A stretch of DNA of 5,964 nt, taken from contig JAHFTG010000148.1 of NCBI GenBank assembly GCA_023269455.1, positions 1 to 5,964 on the forward strand. Direction: 5' to 3'. The notes beneath the pieces were generated by a model. It searched no databases. It saw only the letters and a program-made list of their open reading frames with translations, and was not told where the DNA came from. Below are positions 1-5,964 of this stretch, one piece after another. Position numbers and translations under genes: made by a program. How positions within the stretch are numbered: position 1 is the first letter of the stretch; each line of letters begins with the position of its first letter. This DNA comes from Opitutaceae bacterium. Its GTDB lineage: Bacteria; Verrucomicrobiota; Verrucomicrobiia; Opitutales; Opitutaceae.

Positions 1-1710
1 TCTTGGCTGCCCGGGCGTGTCTATGGCTGGACGACAGAATCCGGGACGTCGCCTTCGGGTGCCATGCAGTTTTATGATAAAAACATAAGCGCGCAGGGGT
101 GGACGTATCCGGTGTTTGCATTGCCGGGGCCGGCTTCGAGCACCAGTTTGGGCGTGACGACGAGTGCGGAGATTCCCGGTTTAGAGATCAAGTTGAAGTC
201 AGCAGCCGGAACCCTTGCCACTTACAAAAGCCCTGATTTTCAGATGCTGAATATTCCGGCAACCACGACCACGTGGAAGTTCGCTTTCGCGTTTCGACTC
301 AAACAGCCCGTTTATGGAGATTCGAATCGGACGTGGTTGAAGCAGATGGATCCTCGGAGGAGCGCACCTCCGGCGACGGCTTTTGGAGGTTTTGATCCCA
401 ACCAGGACATAACGCCTCTCGATCCCAGCGTTTACATGAGCGTATCGGCGCCGAATACGGTTTATCCCCAATATCTGCTTTATCGTGTTCAGGGTTCTCT
501 CTCTGGAACTACCTCTGGTCTATCTTTGGGGAGTTATAACGATGTGCCGGTTTTTGAGCTGCCGCGTCTTCCTTCGCTTTCAACCGGTGAGCTTCAGCAC
601 TTGGAGGTAAAGGACACGCGGCCGTTTGCCATTGGCAATTCATGGGGTGAGACGGCCAATGCGATTTTTGATCGGTTTTTCTTTTCCGGGCTGCCCGTGA
701 CGGTTTCTGCTGCGGCGGGTGTGCCTGATTTGAGTGCGGGGCAGCCCTTGCCGAATTGGAACCTGCGCGTCGTAAACACCACGGATATTGCCACGGTGCA
801 AACGGCATCAGCGCTGTCGTCCAGATATCTGGTGCAGGCGGGTGGGTTTAACCTCAATTCCACGGGTGTGGCGGCTTGGCGGGCGGTGCTTTCGAGCGTG
901 AGGTTTTTACAGCCTATGGTTTCAGCCGATATCGAAAACACGGTCCCAAACGACACGCTTGGGACTCAAAAAACTTCGACTGCAACCGTGAACGCAGCGT
1001 TCGATGCTGATGCGACTTTGGGCACGAGCGTGCAGGCTCCGACATTTCTGCGGTTTTCCCAATCGGCGCAGGGAACCTATTTTTGGAAACCGGTTTCGGG
1101 TTCACTGAACAAGCGTGAATTCAGCACTCACGCGTTTCGGCTCGGCGTGCGTGGCGCTGGCGATACAACATCGACCACGTCGCCCGTTGATCCATCGATA
1201 ACGGCGCAAGGTCTGACCACTGATCAGGTGGAGGCACTCGCGACAGAGATCGTGCGGTTGAGCCAACTGCGGGCATCGGTTAAAGGCCCGTTCCGCAGTT
1301 TGGCGGAATTCTTAGGGCCGCAGTCGGGGACTGGAACCCCCAGTTTGATTGAAGAGGCCATTGCAACGGTTGGCATCAATACACCCGAAGTGCAGCCGCT
1401 CGACGATGTCGTGTTTACGGGTGGAGTGTTCGGAGCGGGCTTTAGTTCACTGACATTGACCCAAGGGGATATCTTGACCGCGCTGGCACCGTTCCTGCGT
1501 GCAAGGTCCGATACGTTTACGATTCGCAGCTATGGGGAGTCCATCAATCCGGCGACCAACGCGGTGTCTGGCAAAGCCTGGTTGGAGGCCACGATCCAGC
1601 GCTTCCCCGAGACGGTGAACGCCGCCGACAGTGTGGCGCAACCGGCGGACACCTTTGGCAGGAAATTTAAAATCATCTCATTTCGATGGCTATCACCTTC
1701 AGATATTTAA
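1..1710 (+). CDS. Verru_Chthon cassette protein A-like exported protein (5' partial)
   Basis: The reading frame is open from base 1, before the first internal ATG at 64, so the gene begins outside the window; 569 residues and the TAA stop are visible. The C-terminal third shows the family's most recognisable features: a short helix-hairpin-helix-like stretch with GPFRSLAEFLG around visible residues 429-439, then LTQGDILTALAPFLRARSDTF (about 486-506), IRSYGE, an EATIQRFPE segment, and a terminal FGRKFKIISFRWL. These match what I recall of TIGR02600, a large exported protein encoded in verrucomicrobial cassettes next to proteins with prepilin-type N-termini. The HHH-like region recalls the minor pseudopilin GspK, but that link is inference. 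The N-terminal visible part is beta-rich, Ser/Thr-rich and without membrane segments. The cellular role is unknown; a part in an envelope or pseudopilus-like assembly is plausible. The stop overlaps the following gene. Base composition looks less GC-rich than the right half of the window. Confidence 0.82.
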   Translation, partial: SWLPGRVYGWTTESGTSPSGAMQFYDKNISAQGWTYPVFALPGPASSTSLGVTTSAEIPGLEIKLKSAAGTLATYKSPDFQMLNIPATTTTWKFAFAFRLKQPVYGDSNRTWLKQMDPRRSAPPATAFGGFDPNQDITPLDPSVYMSVSAPNTVYPQYLLYRVQGSLSGTTSGLSLGSYNDVPVFELPRLPSLSTGELQHLEVKDTRPFAIGNSWGETANAIFDRFFFSGLPVTVSAAAGVPDLSAGQPLPNWNLRVVNTTDIATVQTASALSSRYLVQAGGFNLNSTGVAAWRAVLSSVRFLQPMVSADIENTVPNDTLGTQKTSTATVNAAFDADATLGTSVQAPTFLRFSQSAQGTYFWKPVSGSLNKREFSTHAFRLGVRGAGDTTSTTSPVDPSITAQGLTTDQVEALATEIVRLSQLRASVKGPFRSLAEFLGPQSGTGTPSLIEEAIATVGINTPEVQPLDDVVFTGGVFGAGFSSLTLTQGDILTALAPFLRARSDTFTIRSYGESINPATNAVSGKAWLEATIQRFPETVNAADSVAQPADTFGRKFKIISFRWLSPSDI

Positions 1711-2435
1711 TGGCGGGCTTTGCGCTGTGTGCCCTGACGCTCGGGGCTCACGGACAGACGAATCCAGCGACCAAACCCAAGGAGGTCAGCTTGCAGTTCA
1801 CCGTTTTTGCCTTGGGCGGAATGGCCCCCCTTGGCTACGAGCCTAAGGCGAAGTCCGCCTTGGCGCCGGTTAAGTTTTTCAGCGCTTACCGTTCATCGGA
1901 GTATTCGTATCGGGGTGAAACGACGCTCTGTTTCTTTGACGGACAGGCGGCAGACAAAAGCCAAAGTCCGGTGGCCATTTATACCATTCCCGAAGGAGCA
2001 ACCAAACTGTTGCTGCTGTTTTTCCCTAAAGCCGGGGCTACTGGTGACGGTTTAAAATATGATGTCTTCGGGGTGGATGATGCGCAGGCAAAGACCCCGG
2101 CAGGCACTTTTTCCACCATCAATATTTCCGGCCACGAATACGCGGCTCAATATGGGACTACCCGCCTCACGATCCCCAAAGGTGTGGGCGATTTCCATCC
2201 GGCAAAGGGGAGCGTTTCGCTGTTGTTGGCGACACAGATGGAAGGGCACTGGATGCCGTCCGGCCGGCATGTGTTTGCAATCGGGAACCAGGATCGGGTC
2301 ATCCTGATTTTCTATCCTCCGGCCAGTGATACGGGGATTTATCCGATTATAAGACGTCTGGTTGATACCGTGCCGGTCATTGCTTCTAAAAATAGTCTGG
2401 CGCAGTCGCTTGAGGCACCGGTGGCTTTGGACTGA
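1686..2435 (+). CDS. Secreted protein of unknown function, companion of cassette protein A
   Basis: I do not recognise a named family. The 249-residue product starts with a good Sec signal peptide: Arg6 in the n-region, a hydrophobic core at about residues 8-20, and a likely signal peptidase I site after Ala-His-Gly (residue 23). The only Cys there (15) is not in a lipobox, so it is probably not a lipoprotein. The mature part is beta-rich, with alternating hydrophobic strands such as LLLLFFP (about 108) and VILIFYP, and no transmembrane helix or catalytic motif I can name. The ATG at 1686 overlaps the upstream gene by 25 bases. A second in-frame ATG at 1710 forms a TAATG junction with the upstream stop but would remove the positively charged n-region, so 1686 is preferred. 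Neither start has a good ribosome site. The overlap suggests translational coupling and an export-related partnership with the cassette protein. The ORF is secure; the function is open. Confidence 0.8.
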   Translation: MAITFRYLMAGFALCALTLGAHGQTNPATKPKEVSLQFTVFALGGMAPLGYEPKAKSALAPVKFFSAYRSSEYSYRGETTLCFFDGQAADKSQSPVAIYTIPEGATKLLLLFFPKAGATGDGLKYDVFGVDDAQAKTPAGTFSTINISGHEYAAQYGTTRLTIPKGVGDFHPAKGSVSLLLATQMEGHWMPSGRHVFAIGNQDRVILIFYPPASDTGIYPIIRRLVDTVPVIASKNSLAQSLEAPVALD

Positions 2436-2595
2436 GGAGCCGTTGGCCTCGGGGATAGTTACGGCGCCAGTGGATGATCGCGACCAATGATATACACGGT
2501 AATCGCACGATGATCCCTCGGTGACAAAATGGTGTGCCGGTGAATTTATGGTGGATTTTTTCGGCAGATGCGTGCTTTTTGGGCGGCTGAACTCG

Positions 2596-2626
2596 TTGAA
2601 CGCAGGTTTTCCGGTTCAGGTATAGG
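2596..2626 (+). promoter_or_regulatory. Candidate sigma-70-type promoter for the tRNA
   Basis: TTGAAC (2596-2601) resembles a -35 box and TATAGG (2621-2626) a -10 box. The spacer is 19 bases, longer than the usual 17. Transcription would begin near 2632-2634, right at the tRNA 5' end, leaving almost no leader. It is the best match I see between the upstream gene and the tRNA, but the long spacer and imperfect -10 make it tentative. Read-through from the upstream operon is the alternative. Confidence 0.33.
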
Positions 2627-2634
2627 CCTGTTTC

Positions 2635-2709
2635 GCCAGAGTAGCTCAGTGGTAGAGCAGGGGACTCATAAGCCCTTGGTCGGCGGTTCAATCCCGCCCT
2701 CTGGCACCA
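2635..2709 (+). tRNA. tRNA with CAT anticodon, probably elongator tRNA-Met (tRNA-Ile2 possible)
   Basis: A complete cloverleaf can be folded. The 7-bp acceptor stem is perfect (2635-2641 with 2699-2705). The D stem is GCTC/GAGC (2644-2647 with 2655-2658). The anticodon loop CTCATAA (2665-2671) has CAT at 2667-2669. The T stem is GGCGG/CCGCC around the loop TTCAATC (2687-2693). The discriminator A is at 2706 and CCA is encoded (2707-2709). The perfect first acceptor pair argues against initiator tRNA, which usually has a 1-72 mismatch. A CAT anticodon is shared by elongator Met and by the minor Ile tRNA whose C34 becomes lysidine. The anticodon arm and variable loop (CTTGGTC) look rather like E. 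coli ileX, so identity is not settled by eye. The closing anticodon-stem pair 31-39 is A-G, a non-Watson-Crick pair. It converges on the glycosyltransferase gene with seven bases between them. Confidence 0.95.
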
Positions 2710-2716
2710 CTTTTAA

Positions 2717-3994
2717 TCAAGCCTCGGCCATCGCCGGGGCTTTTTTCTTTTCGGCGACGAAGCGCTCCAGTTCCTCGATGGCGCGGACGGGGCCGTTTTC
2801 GGTGAGGAGATCGTCGCGGGCGGCGGTGGCTTTCGCGGCGTGTGTCGGGTTGGCGGCGAGACGGGTGAGGGCGTCGGCGAGTTGCTCGGGCCAGTTTTTT
2901 TTGCCGAGGCGGAAACCGCAGCCGAGGCGTTCAACCTCGGTGCCGAAGAAGGTCTGGTCGCCGATGTGCGGGACCACGATCTGCGGTTTGCCCGAGTAGA
3001 GCGCGCTGGCGGTCGTGCCGGCGCCGCCGTGGTGAATCACCGCGCTGGCGTGGCGGAAGAGCTGGTCGTGCGAGACTTTGCCGATGACCTTGATGTGGGA
3101 CTCGTCGCCGAGCTGGGGAAACTGTGCCCAGCCGCGTTGGACGATGATTTTTCGGTCGCGCGGCCAGGCACGGACGAAGCGTTCCATCACCGCGCCGGGG
3201 TTGTCGTAAACCATGCTGCCGAAGGTGAGGACGGGCACGGGTTGTCCGCCGGTGAAGGCGGCGATTTCGGCATCGAGCGCGGGGTTTTCCGCAGATTGCC
3301 AACGGCAGTAGCCGGTGAAGCGAAAGCGCGGGTCGAGCTCGGCGCCGGGGGGGCGGAGAAGTTTTTCGGAGACGGCCACGAGCACGCGGTCGGCGGGCTT
3401 GGAGAAGAAGTTGCGGACCTTGGGCAGGCCGGCGGCGCGGAGTTCGGCGGAGACGGCGTTGTTGATCACGCGGTCCACGACGGCATTGGCGGTTTTCCAG
3501 AGCCAGCGGTTCCAAGCGCGGCGGGTGTTGACGCCCAGCCAGCGGGGCGAGGGGAAGTTTTCGGGCGGATAATCGGCTGAGGGGATGACGTGCGGGGCGA
3601 AGGCGAAGGTGGCGAAGGGCACGCCGTGTTTTTCGGCGATGCCTTTGTTCATGGGGAAGAGGTAGCTGGAGACGAGCACGTCGGTCTCGGGCATGATGGC
3701 ATCCATGCGACGGAGCATCTCGGGGATGTGTTGCTTGGCGCCGACGTAGAGCTCACGGAGTTGGTAGATGGGGGTGCGGATTTTTTGGAGACGGCCCATC
3801 CAGTAGCTGAGGTCGGCCTGTTCCCAGTTCGGGCAGAGCGGGTAAAACTCGATGCCGGCGGCTTCGACGTCGTCTTTGTAGTGGGGGATGGTGGCGAAGC
3901 GGACTTGGTGGCCGGCTTTTTGGAGGGCGACGGCGAGGGCGATGACCGGGTAGATGTCACCGGTGGAGCCGTGCGAGGTGAGAATGACGCGCAT
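2717..3994 (-). CDS. GT-B glycosyltransferase, UGT / YjiC type (GT1-like)
   Basis: This 425-residue protein has the usual length for bacterial UDP-sugar glycosyltransferases related to YjiC and sterol 3-beta-glucosyltransferases. The N-terminal Rossmann domain opens with SHGSTGDIYP (residues 7-16), the glycine-rich, acceptor-side motif of the family. The C-terminal nucleotide-sugar domain has LTFGSM (256-261), a predicted strand-loop ending VIGKVSHDQLF (303-313), and the donor-binding signature HHGGAGTT (321-328) followed by GKPQIVVPHIGDQ (335-347), where the Asp-Gln pair normally contacts the sugar. No signal peptide or transmembrane helix is evident, so it is probably cytosolic or peripheral on the membrane. 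The acceptor could be a lipid, sterol-like or hopanoid compound, or a secondary metabolite; the sequence does not decide. The ATG at 3994 is where homology-like sequence begins, and no Shine-Dalgarno is visible before it. The 3' end carries the tRNA terminator on the other strand. It is probably transcribed alone, 190 bases downstream of the TPR gene. Confidence 0.9.
   Translation of the reverse strand: MRVILTSHGSTGDIYPVIALAVALQKAGHQVRFATIPHYKDDVEAAGIEFYPLCPNWEQADLSYWMGRLQKIRTPIYQLRELYVGAKQHIPEMLRRMDAIMPETDVLVSSYLFPMNKGIAEKHGVPFATFAFAPHVIPSADYPPENFPSPRWLGVNTRRAWNRWLWKTANAVVDRVINNAVSAELRAAGLPKVRNFFSKPADRVLVAVSEKLLRPPGAELDPRFRFTGYCRWQSAENPALDAEIAAFTGGQPVPVLTFGSMVYDNPGAVMERFVRAWPRDRKIIVQRGWAQFPQLGDESHIKVIGKVSHDQLFRHASAVIHHGGAGTTASALYSGKPQIVVPHIGDQTFFGTEVERLGCGFRLGKKNWPEQLADALTRLAANPTHAAKATAARDDLLTENGPVRAIEELERFVAEKKKAPAMAEA
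2721..2751 (+). terminator. Intrinsic terminator of the tRNA, inside the opposing gene's 3' end
   Basis: A GC-rich stem GCCTCGG (2721-2727) pairs with CCGGGGC (2734-2740), six Watson-Crick pairs plus one G-T, around the six-base loop CCATCG. Two further A-T pairs can extend it outward (2719-2720 with 2741-2742). It is followed directly by six T, a C and four T (2741-2751). This is a textbook rho-independent terminator for + strand transcription, starting 11 bases after the tRNA CCA. The same bases encode the C-terminal Lys/Ala-rich tail of the glycosyltransferase on the - strand. In that direction the stem is not followed by a good T tract, so it is probably a one-way terminator. Confidence 0.8.
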
Positions 3995-4090
3995 GGGGGG
4001 AGCGTTGAGGTGAAACAGCTTCCGGGGCGAGAACGGATGGGTGACGTTTCGGTGACGACTGACGAGCTCCTTATGGAAGACGGAGTAGAG

Positions 4091-4162
4091 GACAGGATGA
4101 ACAGGATTTAGGGGATGAAGGGATCGATCTGATCCATATCCTGCCCATCCTGTTATCCTGTC
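4091..4162. repeat. Imperfect intergenic palindrome of the 'ACAGGAT' type
   Basis: The left arm begins GACAGGATGAACAGGAT (4091-4107). The right arm (4147-4162), read on the other strand, begins GACAGGATAACAGGAT, identical apart from one extra G, and the match decays inward. An inner stem GGATC (4121-4125) / GATCC (4131-4135) lies between the arms. Each arm also holds tandem near-copies of ACAGGAT. Intergenic palindromes of this flavour are, from memory, found dispersed in many bacterial genomes and behave like REP-type elements. It lies between the TPR gene and the glycosyltransferase, both on the - strand, so a transcript would fold here; there is no T tract to make it a classic terminator. 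Confidence 0.75.
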
Positions 4163-4184
4163 GCAATCTGATCGGGTTGATCGT

Positions 4185-4499
4185 TTAAAATCCCGTCAGC
4201 AGCGCACGGAGCTCGGCCTCGGGGTCTTCGTGGTCTTGAGCGACGGCGAGATGGAGGGCTTCTTCGAGCCAGGGGCGGGCTTCGGCGCGGCGGCCGAGGT
4301 GGAGAAGCGTTTTACCAAGGAGGATGCGGGGCATCATCCAGTCGGGCTTTTTTTGGGCGCAGGCGACGAGGTGTTCGACGGCGTCGGCCTGGCGGGCCTC
4401 GGCAAGGAGGGCTTGCGCGAGGCTGAAACGGAAGAGTTCGTTGTCTGGTTGTTTCGCCACGAGCGCGGCGAAATGGACGGAGCGCGCGGGCGTGGTCAT
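4185..4499 (-). CDS. Small tetratricopeptide-repeat protein
   Basis: The 104-residue product consists almost wholly of two TPR-like helical hairpins, at about residues 19-52 and 53-86. Typical spacing is seen in LAQALLAEARQADAVEHLVACAQKKP and LGKTLLHLGRRAEARPWLEEAL. TPRs bind other proteins, and there is no signal peptide or membrane segment, so it is a likely cytosolic adaptor or scaffold. An acidic stretch (DHEDPEAE, about 89-96) precedes the C-terminus. Its ATG shares one base with the phosphatase stop (TGATG on the - strand), a strong sign of co-transcription and translational coupling, and suggests that it works with the phosphatase, for example in target recognition. That partnership is inference. 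Two repeats are few for a TPR protein; the frame ends cleanly with TAA and nothing suggests truncation. Confidence 0.8.
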   Translation of the reverse strand: MTTPARSVHFAALVAKQPDNELFRFSLAQALLAEARQADAVEHLVACAQKKPDWMMPRILLGKTLLHLGRRAEARPWLEEALHLAVAQDHEDPEAELRALLTGF

Positions 4500-5206
4500 C
4501 AGGCTTCGTCCACCATCAGGAGGACGGCGGTGACGTTGTCGTAGCCGCCACGTTCGAGGGCGAGGTCGATGATCGTCTGGAGGATTTCTTTGGGGTCGGC
4601 GTCGGTCGCGAGAAGGGGGACGAGTTCGGGATCGGTGATCATGCGGGTGATGCCGTCGGTCACGAAAAAATAGCGGTCGCCGGGTCGGGCGGTGATGTCT
4701 TGCAGGTCCACTTTGGGCAGGCCGGGTTGGCCGATGCAGCGGGTGAGAGCCTGGCTGTTGCTGGCGTCCACCTGCACAACCTCCCCGCGCGCACGGCGGT
4801 GGCGGGCTTCGTTTTCAACGTTGTGATCTTCCGTCAGCGACTGGAGCTGGCCGGCGCGGAGCAGGTAGGCGCGGGAATCGCCGACGTGGGCGATCTGGAG
4901 GTGATCGTCGTTGAGGAGGCCGAAGGTAAGGGTGCTGCCGATGCCGTAAGGGGGGTTGATCTGCTGGCCGAGTTCCACAACGGCTGCGCTGGAAGCCTGG
5001 GTGAGGGCGTTCAGATCGGTGACGCCGGACTTGATACCGGCTTTGATGAAACCGACGGTGCAGGCGGCGGCTTCGGCTCCGCCGGGCAGACCGCCGATGC
5101 CGTCGGCGATTCCGTAAAGGCCGAGCTTATCTTCGCAGAGGAAGCGGTCTTCATTTTCAGAGCGGACTTTACCGATGTCGGTAAGCGCGGCGGAACGGAA
5201 TTTCAT
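4499..5206 (-). CDS. PP2C-type serine/threonine protein phosphatase (Stp1/PrpC type)
   Basis: The 235-residue protein is the usual size for soluble bacterial PP2C (PPM) phosphatases, which remove phosphate from Ser/Thr residues using two Mn2+/Mg2+ ions. The motifs appear in order: TDIGKVRSENEDRF (9-22) with metal-ligand Asp20, GIADGIGG (32-39) with Asp35-Gly36, GSTLTFG (90-96), HVGDSRAY (107-114), LTEDHN (124-129), FFVTDGIT (180-187) with Asp184, and GGYDNVTAVLL (220-230) with Asp223. All metal-binding aspartates are present, so it should be active. There are no transmembrane segments or extra sensor domains. In many bacteria this phosphatase opposes an Hanks-type kinase; none is visible here. 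The start at 5206 gives a complete N-terminal motif; no Shine-Dalgarno is seen. It lies 33 bases downstream of the helicase gene and overlaps the TPR gene by one base. Confidence 0.93.
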   Translation of the reverse strand: MKFRSAALTDIGKVRSENEDRFLCEDKLGLYGIADGIGGLPGGAEAAACTVGFIKAGIKSGVTDLNALTQASSAAVVELGQQINPPYGIGSTLTFGLLNDDHLQIAHVGDSRAYLLRAGQLQSLTEDHNVENEARHRRARGEVVQVDASNSQALTRCIGQPGLPKVDLQDITARPGDRYFFVTDGITRMITDPELVPLLATDADPKEILQTIIDLALERGGYDNVTAVLLMVDEA

Positions 5207-5239
5207 GGCAAAAGAAACGTGACGGTAAAAATCGCGTGA

Positions 5240-5964
5240 TCAAACGAAAGGTTGAAATCGTTCGATTCGGTTGTCGCGGTTCATTTTGACATGATTTTTC
5301 TGCGGCAGGCATTCGAGGAAGAGGCGACCGTAGGCTTTCTGCGTGATGCGTGAATCAAGCAAGGTGATGACGCCGCGATCTTTGGCGGTGCGGATGAGGC
5401 GGCCGATGCCCTGGCGGAACTTGATGAGCGCGTCGGGCAAGGTGAGTTCGTTGAAGGGATTGCCGCCGCGTTCGCGGATCCACTCGGTGCGGGCTTCGAG
5501 AATCGGATGCGTGGGAACCTCGAAGGGCAGGCGGGTGATGATAACCTGCGAGAGGGCGTCTCCGGGGACATCGATGCCGGTCCAGAAGCTGTCGGTGCCG
5601 AAGAGGATGCCGTTGCCCGCTTCGCGGAGCTGGCGGGCGAGCTCGGTGCGGGAGAAGTCGCGGCCTTGCATGAAGAACGGGCGGTGCGCGCCTTGGTAGA
5701 TCGGCTCCATCGCTTCGGCGACGCGCTTCATGTCGAAGTAACTGGTGAAGAGAACGAGCGTGCCGCCCTTGGTGCGGCGCGTGCAGAAGTCGATGTAGTC
5801 AATCAGCACGTCGAGCGCGAGGCGGGCTTCCTTCGGCGTGGGCAGCGGCACGTCGGCGGCGACGAAGACGCGCATGTTTTTCTCGAAATCGAAGGGCGAG
5901 TGTTCGACGGCGGTTTTGACGTTTTCCGCGCCGACGCGGGCCTGGAACGGCTCGATGCGTCCGC
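5240..5964 (-). CDS. dinG: DinG-type ATP-dependent DNA helicase, C-terminal part (5' partial)
   Basis: The frame is open to the window edge, with 240 residues visible upstream of the TGA stop; the N-terminal part, with Walker A, the DEAH-like box and any Fe-S cysteines, is outside. The visible part is helicase domain 2 of an XPD/DinG-family superfamily 2 enzyme. It shows SPFDFEKNMRVFVA (about visible residues 22-35), VLFTSYFDM (about 70, motif IV region), ILFGTDSFWTGIDVPG (about 119-134, motif V), RLPFEVPTHP, and motif VI FRQGIGRLIR (about 182-191), whose arginines contact ATP. Such enzymes unwind DNA 5' to 3' and act on D-loops, R-loops or forks in repair. An internal ATG at 5875 is not the start because family-like sequence continues upstream of it. 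The C-terminal tail after PQK is short and basic. DinG is chosen over YoaA on general resemblance only. It is probably the first visible gene of the run with the phosphatase and TPR genes. Confidence 0.92.
   Translation of the reverse strand, partial: GRIEPFQARVGAENVKTAVEHSPFDFEKNMRVFVAADVPLPTPKEARLALDVLIDYIDFCTRRTKGGTLVLFTSYFDMKRVAEAMEPIYQGAHRPFFMQGRDFSRTELARQLREAGNGILFGTDSFWTGIDVPGDALSQVIITRLPFEVPTHPILEARTEWIRERGGNPFNELTLPDALIKFRQGIGRLIRTAKDRGVITLLDSRITQKAYGRLFLECLPQKNHVKMNRDNRIERFQPFV

Noticed and set aside
1710..1712. ATG at 1710 as the start of the secreted protein
   Set aside because: It makes a TAATG junction, but it would remove Arg6 and shorten the signal peptide, and it has no ribosome site; kept only as an alternative.
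2472..2516. Imperfect inverted repeat after the secreted protein gene (GGATGATCG near 2472, CGATGATCC near 2508)
   Set aside because: The arms contain a G-G mismatch, enclose a long loop, and have no T tract after them, so neither a terminator nor a structured RNA can be claimed.
2635..2709. tRNA as an attachment site for a mobile element
   Set aside because: No second copy of the tRNA 3' end, integrase or transposase is visible; the sequence on its 3' side is an ordinary glycosyltransferase gene.
2568..2999. + strand open frame spanning the tRNA
   Set aside because: It reads through a complete tRNA and its terminator, so it cannot be a real protein gene.
2840..3580. Long + strand open frame (246 codons) opposite the glycosyltransferase
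   Set aside because: It mirrors the strongly supported - strand gene; its product is a monotonous Gly/Ala/Glu/Val sequence typical of the antisense of GC-rich coding DNA, with no recognisable domain.
3590..4111. + strand open frame (173 codons) running from the glycosyltransferase 5' half into the spacer
   Set aside because: It is mostly antisense to conserved glycosyltransferase sequence and ends in the palindromic repeat; no domain or ribosome site supports it.
4700..5239. + strand open frame (179 codons) opposite the PP2C gene
   Set aside because: All PP2C motifs are on the other strand, and the sense of this frame is a low-complexity Gly/Ala/Val/Glu antisense shadow.

Overview
The window most likely comes from a member of the Verrucomicrobiota, probably related to the Opitutales. 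The main evidence is the first gene, whose C-terminal half matches what I recall of the 'Verru_Chthon cassette protein A' family, a group essentially restricted to that phylum. The moderately high GC and the near absence of Shine-Dalgarno sequences before most starts fit this placement but do not prove it.

Layout. Bases 1-2435 (+ strand) hold the 3' part of a large Verru_Chthon cassette A-type exported protein, overlapped by a gene for a secreted protein of unknown function. The two are probably co-transcribed. Bases 2436-2634 form a short intergenic stretch with a candidate tRNA promoter. Bases 2635-2709 are a complete tRNA with a CAT anticodon and an encoded CCA. Its apparent intrinsic terminator (2721-2751) lies inside the last codons of the opposing glycosyltransferase gene. 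Bases 2717-3994 (- strand) encode that glycosyltransferase, a GT-B fold enzyme of the UGT/YjiC type. Bases 3995-4184 are a gene-free spacer with an imperfect palindromic repeat (4091-4162). Bases 4185-5964 (- strand) hold a compact gene string, transcribed in the order DinG-type helicase (5' end outside the window), PP2C-type Ser/Thr phosphatase, small TPR protein. The last two share a TGATG junction.

Functional reading. The left block belongs to an envelope/export-associated, pseudopilin-like cassette whose role is unknown. The right block looks like ordinary chromosomal housekeeping and signalling genes: DNA repair helicase, protein dephosphorylation and a TPR adaptor. By eye the left block is less GC-rich than the right block, and the tRNA lies near the change. 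No integrase, insertion sequence, CRISPR array or duplicated tRNA end is visible. I see no clearly new defence or mobile system. The most unexplained items are the secreted companion of the cassette protein and the PP2C-TPR pair behind the helicase.
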